Notes: a model not told the origin generated them from the sequence alone. DNA of 64,000 nt from Clostridium_AD sp050717535 (GCF_050717535.1 NZ_JBOITM010000082.1:1-64000); one strand, 5' to 3'. Positions 17,349 through 25,910 are shown, counted from the first letter of the stretch. A program made the numbers and translations.

Positions 17349-17888
17349 TCATACTTTCTCATTTTTGATCTCATCTAAAGCCTCTTCTATTACCTCTTCC
17401 ATACTTAAATGCGAAGTGTCGATAACTAAATTGTAGTTACTTTCCTGATTTATATCGATATTATAGATATCCTTAAATCTGCTAACCTCTAATCTTCTTC
17501 TTTCCGTTATATTCTCCTTAGCATCTTCCTTTGAATCATATTTCTCTGATTTACCTCGCTCATCTTTCATTGATCTCTCTACTGCAACCTCCAAATCTAC
17601 TTTCAAATATATTTTAAAGGAATCCGGTATAAAATGCCATGCAAGTCTAGCATCAAAAATAAAATTGTCCTTTTGTTTTCCAATTTCTGCAGTTCTGTTG
17701 TCAACTTCATTGTCTAAATTATTATCAAGCATATATTTGTTGTATTCTGTTATAGACATACCTTTTTCTACGGCTAATCTTCTTTGTAAATCACCTACAC
17801 TAAAATAAGTATAATCTAAAGCCTTACTTATAGCCTTAGCAACACTGCTCTTTCCTGAATATAAGGCTCCTGTTATAGTTATTTTCAC
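17349..17888 (-). CDS. Cytidylate-kinase-like P-loop NMP kinase
   Basis: A 179-aa P-loop kinase of the cytidylate kinase-like group. The P-loop is GALYSGKSS at residues 7-15. A DNRTAEIGKQ segment and FIFDARLAWHFIPDS follow, then a basic lid region (DERGKSEKYDSKEDAKENITERRR). The layout matches the 'cytidylate kinase-like' family rather than housekeeping Cmk, which is about 220 aa. It starts with GTG and has only a weak ribosome site. Substrate is unknown; a nucleotide monophosphate is expected. Confidence 0.75.
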   Translation of the reverse strand: MKITITGALYSGKSSVAKAISKALDYTYFSVGDLQRRLAVEKGMSITEYNKYMLDNNLDNEVDNRTAEIGKQKDNFIFDARLAWHFIPDSFKIYLKVDLEVAVERSMKDERGKSEKYDSKEDAKENITERRRLEVSRFKDIYNIDINQESNYNLVIDTSHLSMEEVIEEALDEIKNEKV

Positions 17889-18257
17889 CGTTAAATCATC
17901 TTCCTCTCTATATTATAAATTACTCTCTATATCTCACTCATTCTTAGTATTTCATCATTTCAAAAAGAAACCTTCTTGGTATATATTGAATTTCTGTATC
18001 TATATGGGCATAGATAGGTGACTTAAAGAGAGCTGTGCTTTTTTTGTTAAATTATGGCTACGTTGGATGTCCGCATTATCTCTGGTAACTACCCTTCCAT
18101 GTCTCACAGGATCTATGTCCTAAATTCCTTCGTTCAGTCTATCCAAGAGGCAGATGTCAGTATATGCTCCTTTATCGGGTCTATGCCCTTATGGTGATTT
18201 TTAAACCTGACTAATCCCAGTTTCTTTTTTCAATGATCTATTTAAAAATAAGAATCT

Positions 18258-18650
18258 TTAACAGCATAACAAAATCAACGATTGCTTTTTCTTTAATGGA
18301 TTCTCTTCTCTGGTTGGATCATTTTTCGTCTGAGAGTTATCATCCAGTTCTTTGCTTCTTTTAACGTGAAATGGGTTAACAAGAACCAATTTAATACCTA
18401 GTTCCTTTAAAAAGTTTCCCAATGTAAACCAGTAATGACCAGTAGGCTCTAAACCTACAATTATGTTATCTTTTTTATTCTCTTTAGCTACTAATCTTAA
18501 CCATTCATGAAATGTTTTAAAGCCATCCGCTGTATTTTCAAACGATTTGACCTTGCTAAGCTCTATACCTCTGTAATCAAATGCTCTCGCATACTGAAAT
18601 TGCTTTGCGATATCAATTCCTATGACTAATGTACTTTCTGTTATTGACAT
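18258..18650 (-). pseudogene. Truncated IS110-family transposase
   Basis: About 130 codons remain of a DEDD-type IS110 transposase normally about 400 aa long. The N-terminal RuvC-like domain is recognisable: LVIGIDIAK with the first catalytic Asp, ENTADGFKTFHEWL, VGLEPTGHYW with the catalytic Glu, and LVNPFHVKRSKELDDNSQTK. After KNDP the normal DAK motif is gone. The protein switches to TREENPLKKKQSLI, which looks like the C-terminal region of the same family, and then stops. This fits an in-frame internal deletion. The ATG at 18648-18650 gives the usual MSITESTLVIG start. It should be inactive. Confidence 0.75.
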
Positions 18651-18680
18651 AATCTTTTCGTTCTGTGTATAATTTATATT

Positions 18681-18757
18681 GAGTACCTCCACTGATAATT
18701 ATAAATTAGGGATAAAAGTTCGAACTGTTATACCCTGTATTTTATCAGTAGGTACTC
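18681..18757 (-). ncRNA. Structured leader of the IS110 relic, possible bridge-RNA remnant
   Basis: Left arm 18681-18697 and right arm 18743-18757 pair along about 15 bp (gagtacct...actgata with tatcagt...aggtactc). The 45-nt loop holds a further palindrome AGTTCGAACT. IS110 elements encode a bridge RNA next to the recombinase gene; whether this hairpin is part of one cannot be decided by eye. Confidence 0.35.
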
Positions 18758-18898
18758 TTTTTTTTAAACCTCATTTTAATTCATAACAGGAATGCTCCTA
18801 TATTTAAGTTAGCAATATTTAGTAATCTATGGACTTATTATACTTGAAAAATATACTTTTTGGTACTGTTATGGTTTCACAATTAGTAAAGCTGTGTG

Positions 18899-18927
18899 TT
18901 GACAAAATTAGTCATTAAGCTTACAAT
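18899..18927 (+). promoter_or_regulatory. Sigma-A promoter upstream of pepA
   Basis: TTGACA (18899-18904) and TACAAT (18922-18927) with a 17-bp spacer. It gives a leader of about 120 nt before the pepA ATG and places the Fur-like box just after the start of transcription. Confidence 0.65.
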
Positions 18928-18943
18928 CAAATTAGATATTACT

Positions 18944-18958
18944 TGATAATCATTATCG
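18944..18958 (+). promoter_or_regulatory. Fur-like box between promoter and pepA
   Basis: TGATAATCATTATCG matches the 7-1-7 Fur box TGATAAT-N-ATTATCA at 13 of 14 defined positions. It lies about 10-25 bp downstream of the predicted transcription start, a good place for repression. PerR and Zur boxes differ at the outer positions. Confidence 0.6.
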
Positions 18959-19056
18959 TTTTTTAAATAATTAATCATCTTAGAATAGACTCTGAAACTT
19001 GCTTATTATTTATTTGAATGAAACTAATACCAAAATGAAAGAGAAGGTGAATATAT

Positions 19057-20568
19057 ATGATATTCCAAAGCAAAAATATAAAAACATACAATAATGAAGC
19101 TCAAACAAAATTAATTACTTATTTTGAGGATTCTCCATTAGACAAAGGATTGTTTTTAGACAGAGGATTTCCTTTAGACATGGCAATCCACTCTAAAATT
19201 AAATTCGTATTAGATAGTGAAGACTTCGATTGTAAAAATGGGCAGCTTCAAAATATAAATTTATTCAGAAATGAATCTCCTAAAAATATAATTCTAGTAG
19301 GAGTTGGTAAAAAAGAAGACTTTACATTAGACAGATTAAGAAAAACTATAGCAAAAGCAGTAAAAGAGGCAGCAAATTCAAAATCTAAATCCATTGATAT
19401 AAATATTGAAAATTTGGTTAGCCTAATGAACTTAGATGAAATTGTTAGAACTATTTCTGAAGCTGCAGTAATGGCAGACTATAAATTTGACCAATATAAG
19501 TCAGATAAAAAAGCTTCGATCTTAGAAGAATTCAACATACTATATGCACAAGAAGAACATTTAGAAAGTATTGATAAGGGAATTAATGAAGGAGTGATCC
19601 TTGGACAAGCTAACATATTGACCAGAACCTTAGTTAATGAACCTGCTAATATATTAGGACCTATAGAATTAGCACAGGCAGCAAAAAAAGCTGGTGAGGA
19701 AAGCGGCTTTAAGGTAGAAATTTTTGATGAGCACTCTATAAAAGAATTAAATATGCTTGCATTCCTTGAAGTAGCTAAAGCTTCTGCTAAACCACCAAGA
19801 TTAATTGTTATGAGATACCAGGGTAACCCGAGCAACAAGGAAGAAATTGTAGGATTAGTAGGAAAAGGTCTTACTTATGACAGTGGCGGATTATCTATAA
19901 AACCTACTACTGGAATGGTTACCATGAAATCTGACATGGGTGGAGCAGCCGCTGTAATTGGCGCCATGACTGCTATAACAAAATTAAAAGCAAAGGTAAA
20001 TGTAATTGGGGTAATTGCCTCTTGTGAAAATATGATTAGTGGAAATAGTTACAGACCAGGAGATATAATTGGCTCTATGGGTGGAAAAACTATAGAAGTA
20101 CTTAACACTGATGCTGAAGGAAGATTAACTCTTGTGGATGCAGTAAATTATGTGATTGAAAAAGAGCATGCTACAAAAGTAGTAGACATAGCCACATTAA
20201 CTGGGGCCGTAATTTCTGCTTTAGGCACTACTGCTACTGGTGTAGTTTCAAACAATGATTTTTTCTTTACTAGATTAGAGCAAGCTTCAAAAATATGTGA
20301 TGAAAAGGTTTGGAGATTACCGGCCTTTGACGAATATAAGGAATTGATAAAATCTGATGTAGCAGACCTTAAAAACATAGGAGGTCCAAAAGCTGGAAGT
20401 ATAACAGCAGGATTATTCATTGGAGAATTTGTTGGAGAGCAGCCTTGGTTACACCTTGATATAGCTGGAACATCTTGGTCTGAAAAAGACAGTGATTATG
20501 AATCCAAGGGCGGTACTGGTGCTGGAGCTAGACTTTTATATCATTTGATTAAGCAGTTAGAAAAATAA
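19057..20568 (+). CDS. pepA: Leucyl aminopeptidase (M17)
   Basis: A 503-aa cytosolic metallo-aminopeptidase that removes N-terminal residues in peptide turnover. The C-terminal catalytic domain has GKGLTYDSGGLSIKP (metal-binding Asp and catalytic Lys) and NTDAEGRLTLVDA (metal-binding Asp/Glu and catalytic Arg). ATLTGAVISALGT follows, as in the family. The N-terminal 170 residues form the more variable macro-like domain. Length is standard. GAGAAGGTGA precedes the ATG. The gene is single and ends in a hairpin shared with the converging gene. A Fur-like box in its leader suggests metal-linked control, which is unusual for this enzyme. Confidence 0.95.
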   Translation: MIFQSKNIKTYNNEAQTKLITYFEDSPLDKGLFLDRGFPLDMAIHSKIKFVLDSEDFDCKNGQLQNINLFRNESPKNIILVGVGKKEDFTLDRLRKTIAKAVKEAANSKSKSIDINIENLVSLMNLDEIVRTISEAAVMADYKFDQYKSDKKASILEEFNILYAQEEHLESIDKGINEGVILGQANILTRTLVNEPANILGPIELAQAAKKAGEESGFKVEIFDEHSIKELNMLAFLEVAKASAKPPRLIVMRYQGNPSNKEEIVGLVGKGLTYDSGGLSIKPTTGMVTMKSDMGGAAAVIGAMTAITKLKAKVNVIGVIASCENMISGNSYRPGDIIGSMGGKTIEVLNTDAEGRLTLVDAVNYVIEKEHATKVVDIATLTGAVISALGTTATGVVSNNDFFFTRLEQASKICDEKVWRLPAFDEYKELIKSDVADLKNIGGPKAGSITAGLFIGEFVGEQPWLHLDIAGTSWSEKDSDYESKGGTGAGARLLYHLIKQLEK

Positions 20569-20603
20569 AAATCAGAGACTTAAATTTTTAAGTCTCTGAT
20601 TTT
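20567..20603. terminator. Bidirectional terminator between pepA and the anchored helical protein
   Basis: A perfect 17-bp stem (20567-20583 with 20587-20603) with A/T runs on both sides serves both converging genes. The stop codon of the minus-strand gene lies inside the stem. Confidence 0.85.
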
Positions 20604-21451
20604 ATCTTTTCTAATTCTTTCTTCATCTCACTGTCTCTAGTTTCACTTATAGCCTTATCAAGCTCCCTAATAATATCACTTATTACTTTTTTCTTTTCAT
20701 CTATAGATTTGGATTTAACTGCTTCAATGGTATTCTTAATCTCTTCCATTTTTTCTTTTTGTGATTCATTCATAAGTTCACTAGCACCTTGTATTTTTTG
20801 TTCAAATACATCTAGTTGTTTATCTATATCCTCCACACTATTCTTAGTAAGCGCATCCAATAAAGTTTTTATATCCATTTTTTCTGCTGTACCTACTATT
20901 TTACTATCTACAATTTTTAAATCCTTCATTTTAAGTGGAACTGCACTTTCTTTAATTTTTATTAAATCGTCCTCAACATAAAAACTCTCATTAGAATTCT
21001 TTGAAATTTGAGAAATCACCATACTCTTAGGCAATGCGAGCTTACCTATTTTAAAATTATCAGCATTATAAACAATATCCCCATTAGAAAGGCTTATTTT
21101 TCCCGTAGAAGAAAATAATAAATTTGTGTTTTTATAACTTATAGGTGCCTCAATTAAAAGTTTATCCTTTAAAATTTCTATATTAGCTCCTTTAAGAGTC
21201 ATATCTCCCTTATTTTTAGGGCTTCCAAAATATAAATTACTTAACTCATCTACATCCTTTTGATTTAATTCAAATTCTCCACCCTTTATCTGTATACCTT
21301 TAAGTTTATTTATAACCTCTATGGAATCCGTTTTTTTAAGGACTACCCCACCAGTATATAATACACTGTATGCAAATAATGCCAATGCTGCTAACAATAT
21401 AATCAGTACCAAAGGCCCTTTGCTTTTCTTTGATTTTTTAGTTCTAGCCAT
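20588..21451 (-). CDS. Membrane-anchored helical protein, paralogue 1
   Basis: A 287-aa protein with a Lys-rich cytoplasmic start (ARTKKSKKSKG), one membrane segment (about residues 14-30) and an outside domain. After the membrane comes GG-V-LKKT followed by VINKLKGI, then a beta-rich middle of about 100 residues. A charged C-terminal third predicted to be coiled coil follows (MEEIKNTIEAVKSKSIDEKKK). The same pattern after the membrane recurs in the protein encoded at 23560-24177, so the two are related. They flank the MutS-like gene, with this one divergent from it. I do not recognise a named family and propose no function. Confidence 0.8.
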   Translation of the reverse strand: MARTKKSKKSKGPLVLIILLAALALFAYSVLYTGGVVLKKTDSIEVINKLKGIQIKGGEFELNQKDVDELSNLYFGSPKNKGDMTLKGANIEILKDKLLIEAPISYKNTNLLFSSTGKISLSNGDIVYNADNFKIGKLALPKSMVISQISKNSNESFYVEDDLIKIKESAVPLKMKDLKIVDSKIVGTAEKMDIKTLLDALTKNSVEDIDKQLDVFEQKIQGASELMNESQKEKMEEIKNTIEAVKSKSIDEKKKVISDIIRELDKAISETRDSEMKKELEKIKSET

Positions 21452-21583
21452 AATCTCTCCCTCTATTCATAATATTTATATATTATCACATTTAAAATAA
21501 TTTAATCCAGTAAATTGAATAGTTCACAAATAATTTATCACCTTCCACTTATTAATTTGGTCATATTATCCTAATATTGAAAA

Positions 21584-21613
21584 TTGCAGACCAAGCCTTT
21601 TTTATGATATTAT
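21584..21613 (+). promoter_or_regulatory. Putative promoter of the MutS-like gene
   Basis: TTGCAG (21584-21589) and TATTAT (21608-21613) with an 18-bp spacer, about 32 bp before the ATG. Confidence 0.5.
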
Positions 21614-21645
21614 ATACCTAATAATGAAAGGCTTAGGAGGATATC

Positions 21646-23469
21646 ATGGAAACTGAAAAAAAACTTTATACTAATCGAAAAAAACATTATAATTATTTAT
21701 TAAAAAGACAAAATGAAACCGCAAGTTTTATAGGCTTATTAAGATTTTTAATCTTTGCAAGTGGATTAGGCTTCACATTTTTTTTCTATTTGAGACCTAA
21801 TTATTATTTATGTATTTCTGTATTAATAGCCACTACAGTAATATTTATATTTTTGGCAATTAAACATAACAAGATAAAGCACAACAAAATTCGATGTTCT
21901 ATTTTATGTGAAATTAATGAAAATGCTATAAAAAGGTTAGATGGCAATTGGAAGGATTTTTCTGATGATGGTAGTGATTTTTTTGATGAGGAACATAATT
22001 ACTCAAGAGACTTGGATATATTTGGTAAAAGTTCTCTTTTTCAATGGATTAACTCCTGTATAACTTATCTTGGCAGGAAAAAATTAAAGGACACTCTATC
22101 CTCTCCTATTTATAGTATTGTACAAATTTATAAGAGGCAGGAAGCCATAAGTGAATTAGCGAAGAATATGGGGTGGACACAAAGATTTGAAGCAGAAGCC
22201 ATCCTTAGTGAAAATAAAAATCATAACCCTGAAGAATTAATCCAATGGGCCGAGGATAAAAATGAGTTTTTCCTAAAACCTTGGGTAATAACTATAACAA
22301 GGCTATTACCAATAGTGACTTTATCTGTTTTTGTATTATCCTTATTTATTACTAAGATATCCTATAGATTAGGACTTATAGGCATTGTGATTCAAATGAT
22401 AGTGCTTACACTTGGATATAGAGAAATAAGTAACAATTTAGATACTGTAAATGAATATAAAGATACTATTCTTATATATAATAAGCTTCTTATGCATATT
22501 GAAAAAACAAATTTCAACTCTGAGTATTTAAAAAGTTTAAAAGCTAAACTGTTTAATGCAGATGGAATAAAGGCTTCTCATCAGATAAAAAAATTAGGAA
22601 AGCTAGTAAATCTAATCTCCGATAGAAAGAACATTTATTATCTGCCTATAAATATAATTTTTCTATTAGATTATCAATGTCTAATTAATTTACAACGATT
22701 TAAAAAGACTAGTGGTATTAGTTTAAAATCTTGGCTAGAGGTTATAGGTGAAATGGAAGCCTTAAATAGTTTATCAACTATAGCTTACGAGCACAAAAAT
22801 TGGGCGATGCCAAAATTTCAAGAGGATCCTCCTATTTTTAAAGCTAAGAATCTGGGACATCCACTACTTGGTGCCAGCAGAGTATATAATGATATCCACA
22901 TAGAAAAATCACAAAACGTTCTTTTAATAACAGGTTCAAATATGTCTGGGAAAAGCACCTTACTGAGAACTACAGGCATTAACTTGGTTTTAGCCTATGC
23001 TGGTGCTCCAGTTTGTGCCGATAGTTTTTACTGCTCTATAATGGATATTTATACATGCATGAGGACAAGTGATAATTTAGAAAAAAATATTTCTTCCTTC
23101 TATGCAGAACTTTTAAGAATAAAAAAACTAGTAACTGCTACAAAAGATAAGACTCCAATTTTCTTCCTATTAGATGAAATTTTCAAGGGAACTAACTCTA
23201 TAGATAGACATACTGGAGCTAAAGTTTTGGTAAGCAAACTAAGTGCCGACAACGCGCTAGGGTTTGTATCTACCCATGACTTAGAACTAGGTGACATAGA
23301 GAAAACAAATAAAAAAGTTAAAAATTATCACCTTAAGGAATATTATAAGGATGATAAACTATACTTTGACTATAAGCTGCGTTCTGGTGTTTCTACTACT
23401 AGAAATGCATTATACTTAATGAAAATGGCAGGTCTTGATATTCCATCTGACCTAGACCTCACTGAATAA
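21646..23469 (+). CDS. Membrane-anchored MutS-family ATPase
   Basis: A 607-aa protein with a MutS ATPase domain at the C-terminus and membrane segments at the N-terminus. Two segments lie at about residues 30-70 and two more at about 215-260. The ATPase part has Walker A TGSNMSGKST near 429, the DNLEKNISSFYAEL signature near 475, Walker B FFLLDEIFKGTNS and the STHDLELG switch. It lacks the mismatch-binding domain I of MutS and the Smr endonuclease of MutS2. It belongs to the 'MutS-related' group with membrane anchors, whose role is not known. A DNA-repair role is doubtful for a membrane protein. AGGAGG precedes the ATG. Confidence 0.85.
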   Translation: METEKKLYTNRKKHYNYLLKRQNETASFIGLLRFLIFASGLGFTFFFYLRPNYYLCISVLIATTVIFIFLAIKHNKIKHNKIRCSILCEINENAIKRLDGNWKDFSDDGSDFFDEEHNYSRDLDIFGKSSLFQWINSCITYLGRKKLKDTLSSPIYSIVQIYKRQEAISELAKNMGWTQRFEAEAILSENKNHNPEELIQWAEDKNEFFLKPWVITITRLLPIVTLSVFVLSLFITKISYRLGLIGIVIQMIVLTLGYREISNNLDTVNEYKDTILIYNKLLMHIEKTNFNSEYLKSLKAKLFNADGIKASHQIKKLGKLVNLISDRKNIYYLPINIIFLLDYQCLINLQRFKKTSGISLKSWLEVIGEMEALNSLSTIAYEHKNWAMPKFQEDPPIFKAKNLGHPLLGASRVYNDIHIEKSQNVLLITGSNMSGKSTLLRTTGINLVLAYAGAPVCADSFYCSIMDIYTCMRTSDNLEKNISSFYAELLRIKKLVTATKDKTPIFFLLDEIFKGTNSIDRHTGAKVLVSKLSADNALGFVSTHDLELGDIEKTNKKVKNYHLKEYYKDDKLYFDYKLRSGVSTTRNALYLMKMAGLDIPSDLDLTE

Positions 23470-23475
23470 AAAAAG

Positions 23476-23539
23476 AAAAAAGTATATATTATGCGTATTG
23501 CAATACGATTAATGCATTATACGTAATATATACTTTTTT
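23476..23539. terminator. Bidirectional terminator after the MutS-like gene
   Basis: Long stem aaaaaagtatatatta / taatatatactttttt (about 16 bp) with an imperfect top, located between converging genes. Confidence 0.8.
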
Positions 23540-23559
23540 ATGCGCATTAAAATATTTTT

Positions 23560-24177
23560 TTAGAAATTGAAAATTTTCTTTAATTGTCCAATACTGTCCA
23601 CATCTATATTAGTAAGTAATGCAACTTTAACTCTACCCTTACTTTCCTTGTCTAATTTACTATAAGAATCCTTAACAGATTCTTGATCTGTCGAAGAATT
23701 GTATGAAGCATCCTCTTGCATTTTACTAACATTCTCTCTCATTTTTGAAATTATCTGTTTCTCTTTTGGAGTCTCCACTTGAGAATATGCATCCCCTAGC
23801 TCATCATTTACTTTGTCTAGCACAGTGAGATTATTTTGCCTTTGCTTGTCTGGCTCTTTTCTGCTTGATTCTGTATTCTCTTTTTCCTCTGCTATTGCAG
23901 ACTGTTTAGACGTTTCAACCGCTGCTCTTATTTTTTCCAATACCCTTTGTTTGTCACTATTTTCAGTTTTACCTGTAGATTCACTTTTAGCTTTGGAATT
24001 TCCTGTTCCTATAGTTTTTATATCTTTAAGTTTACTTATAACCCCAGTAAAATTAGTTTTCTTAAGGTCTAGTCCACCATTATTTAACGTAATGCACCCC
24101 AAAATTGCTATTGATCCCAATAAAATAATTATTGTGGATATTCTTTTATTCTTGTTTGGTTTTCTATTTGACCACAT
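23560..24177 (-). CDS. Membrane-anchored helical protein, paralogue 2
   Basis: A 205-aa protein with a basic N-terminus (SNRKPNKNKR), one membrane segment (about residues 13-32) and a highly charged outside region. Just after the membrane it reads GG-D-LKKT followed by VISKLKDI, matching the protein at 20588-21451. The beta-rich middle of that protein is missing and replaced by a low-complexity Ser/Lys/Glu region. The C-terminal half is predicted helical (VLEKIRAAVETSKQ). The start chosen is the ATG at 24175-24177, preceded by AGGAGGAG; a longer reading has no ribosome site. Function unknown. Confidence 0.75.
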   Translation of the reverse strand: MWSNRKPNKNKRISTIIILLGSIAILGCITLNNGGLDLKKTNFTGVISKLKDIKTIGTGNSKAKSESTGKTENSDKQRVLEKIRAAVETSKQSAIAEEKENTESSRKEPDKQRQNNLTVLDKVNDELGDAYSQVETPKEKQIISKMRENVSKMQEDASYNSSTDQESVKDSYSKLDKESKGRVKVALLTNIDVDSIGQLKKIFNF

Positions 24178-24328
24178 TTTCTCCTCCTTTTTTTTGTAAT
24201 GTCTACATACTATCACAGTTACCATGATTTTTTACTTTGAATGGGACAGTTTACAAAAAGTTGTCCTGCTCATCTTATTACGTTCACGACGATTACCATC
24301 CAAATCCATTTTTGTATTCAAAAAGGCA

Positions 24329-24371
24329 TTTTTTTAGAGTATACTTTTTAAAAAAGTATACTCTAAAAAAA
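24329..24371 (-). terminator. Terminator after the ComEC-like hydrolase gene
   Basis: A nearly perfect stem of about 18 bp (24331-24348 with 24351-24369) ending in T on the minus strand, about 50 bp past the stop codon. Confidence 0.8.
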
Positions 24372-24422
24372 AACTTTTATATTTAAAATTAATATGATTC
24401 AAAAGGTTAACTCTGCTTCTTT

Positions 24423-25436
24423 CTAAGGCCTTCCAGCCGTATAACTACCAGGCTTTGTATTAAAACTTATGGTTTTCCCATTAGATGTGACTATAATAGT
24501 TCCTAACTCATCTGTTCTATATACGGGTATATTTTTGTTTTTCAATTTATCCATGGTTTCCTTATGTGGATGACCATAATCATTGCCTATTTCAGTGGAT
24601 ATAACTGCATACTTTGGATTTACCTTAGCTAAAAATTCATCTGAAGTTGAAGATCTACTTCCATGATGACCTATTTTAAGTAGATCCGCTTTAACATCAA
24701 ATCCCTTTGCAAGGATTTCACTTTCTGATATGTCCTCAGCATCTCCTGTAAAAAGGAAAGAATTGCTTCCAAATTCTAATTTTACCACCACAGAATAGTT
24801 ATTTAAATCCTTATATTTACTACTATTAGGCGCTAAAATAGTACATTTTGCAGAACCTAAATTAAAGGTTTCTCCTGGAATAGGAACAGTTGCCTTCATT
24901 CCCTTATTTTTTATTGCTGCCACTACATCTCCAAAAGACTTTGTAGTGGAAGTAACTTTAGGCAAATAAATTTTACCTATTCTAAAATCATTAATTATAT
25001 AATCTAGACCTCCGATATGATCCTCATGCGGATGAGTTCCAATAACATAGTCTAAATTTTTTACACCTTGTTCTAGCAAGTAGTTCACAACTAGCTTACC
25101 ATCTCCATTGTTTCCTGCATCTATAAGCATAAACTTTGAACCCTGTTGTATTAAAATACTGTCTGCTTGTCCTACATTAATAAAATGAACTTTTAAATTA
25201 CCATTTAAAGCTGAATTAGTTTTTTCACCTTCATCTTGGGTAGTTTTAGTATTTTCCTCTGCTACTTTAGTGTTTTCATCGGAATTCATCACTTTTTCTG
25301 TACTATTACTTATTTGCAGTTTTTCTTTAGTTACACTTGAAGCCTTATCTGCTATATTACTAGCACACCCATTTAAAAGAAAAACAGATAAAAGCAAAAT
25401 TAAAAAGCAAGAATATTTAATTTTAAATCTTTTTAT
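24423..25436 (-). CDS. Secreted ComEC-like metallo-beta-lactamase-fold lipoprotein
   Basis: An exported MBL-fold hydrolase resembling the C-terminal domain of ComEC. Metal motif THPHEDHIGG is followed by FTGDAED and IGHHGSRSSTS. The final part, ISTEIGNDYGHPH, is also typical. A Thr/Glu/Lys-rich linker joins it to a lipobox LLNGC. The nearest normal start is a TTG at 25397, but that leaves a signal peptide with no positive charge. In-frame extension to an ATA codon at 25436 adds IKRFKIKYSCFLIL, a proper n-region, and places GGGGG exactly 7 nt upstream. I therefore give the longer form, with a likely AUA start. Substrate may be extracellular nucleic acid or phosphodiesters. Confidence 0.8.
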   Translation of the reverse strand: MKRFKIKYSCFLILLLSVFLLNGCASNIADKASSVTKEKLQISNSTEKVMNSDENTKVAEENTKTTQDEGEKTNSALNGNLKVHFINVGQADSILIQQGSKFMLIDAGNNGDGKLVVNYLLEQGVKNLDYVIGTHPHEDHIGGLDYIINDFRIGKIYLPKVTSTTKSFGDVVAAIKNKGMKATVPIPGETFNLGSAKCTILAPNSSKYKDLNNYSVVVKLEFGSNSFLFTGDAEDISESEILAKGFDVKADLLKIGHHGSRSSTSDEFLAKVNPKYAVISTEIGNDYGHPHKETMDKLKNKNIPVYRTDELGTIIVTSNGKTISFNTKPGSYTAGRP

Positions 25437-25628
25437 AGTAGCACCCCCTTATATAGGATTCTGTTTTTTTCAAAATCTTATCTATTATGTACTACCATAC
25501 AACATATTTGTAGTTTTGTGAATTTTTTTGGATTATTTTGTAATTTTATCACTATTGCCAATTAACAATTAACCCATGTATATTTTTTAACTAATTCCCT
25601 ATGATTCAATAGTGTTTTAATTTTATTT

Positions 25629-25658
25629 TTGAGCAAAATAATATTATAATAATATAGT
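25629..25658 (+). promoter_or_regulatory. Putative promoter of the 47-aa ORF
   Basis: TTGAGC (25629-25634) and TATAGT (25653-25658) with an 18-bp spacer, ending 22 bp before the ATG. Confidence 0.4.
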
Positions 25659-25680
25659 ATTGTCGGAAAGGAGAAATGTT

Positions 25681-25824
25681 ATGAAAATTAATTTAATATT
25701 TAGAAATTTCGTTATATTAATTTCTATAACAACTATTTTAAAAGGCTCCTTTTTCCTAAAACATGTAAATAAAGACGACCAATTCAAAAACAAGTATGGT
25801 GTTCAATTAGTCTTACGAACCTAG
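25681..25824 (+). CDS. Small membrane-like protein (47 aa)
   Basis: ATG at 25681 with AAAGGAG 7-9 nt upstream opens 48 codons. The peptide begins MKINLIFRNFVILISI, a basic start followed by a hydrophobic stretch, then a polar tail ending VQLVLRT. It could be a short single-span membrane protein or a secreted peptide whose signal is residues 1-20. A promoter-like pair lies upstream and a strong terminator directly downstream, which favours a real gene. No family recognised. Confidence 0.45.
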   Translation: MKINLIFRNFVILISITTILKGSFFLKHVNKDDQFKNKYGVQLVLRT

Positions 25825-25840
25825 AAATTTAAAAAAATTA

Positions 25841-25890
25841 AAACAGTTGTACATGCTTTGGATGGATAGCATGTACAACTGTTTTTTTAC
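25841..25890. terminator. Bidirectional terminator
   Basis: Perfect 17-bp stem (25841-25857 with 25868-25884) followed by a T run on the plus strand and A/T on the other side. It separates the 47-aa ORF from the converging nitroreductase. Confidence 0.88.
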
Positions 25891-25910
25891 AAAATTTTAT
25901 GAAATCATTT

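Larger units (their letters stand above)
18000..18765 (-). mobile_element. Internally deleted IS110-family element
   Basis: The element holds an N-terminal IS110 transposase fragment joined to a short C-terminal-like tail, then a 3' region (about 18000-18257) resembling the decayed end of such elements. Full-length IS110 elements are about 1.2-1.5 kb, so several hundred bases are missing. A long inverted repeat at 18681-18757 lies before the transposase start, where IS110 elements carry a structured non-coding RNA. Outer limits are estimates. Confidence 0.55.

Noticed and set aside
17349..17888. Naming the P-loop kinase cmk
   Set aside because: It is shorter than housekeeping cytidylate kinase and resembles the cytidylate-kinase-like group, so no gene symbol is given.
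21646..23469. Calling the MutS-like protein a mismatch repair enzyme (MutS or MutS2)
   Set aside because: It lacks the mismatch-binding and Smr domains and has membrane segments, so only the ATPase relationship is supported.
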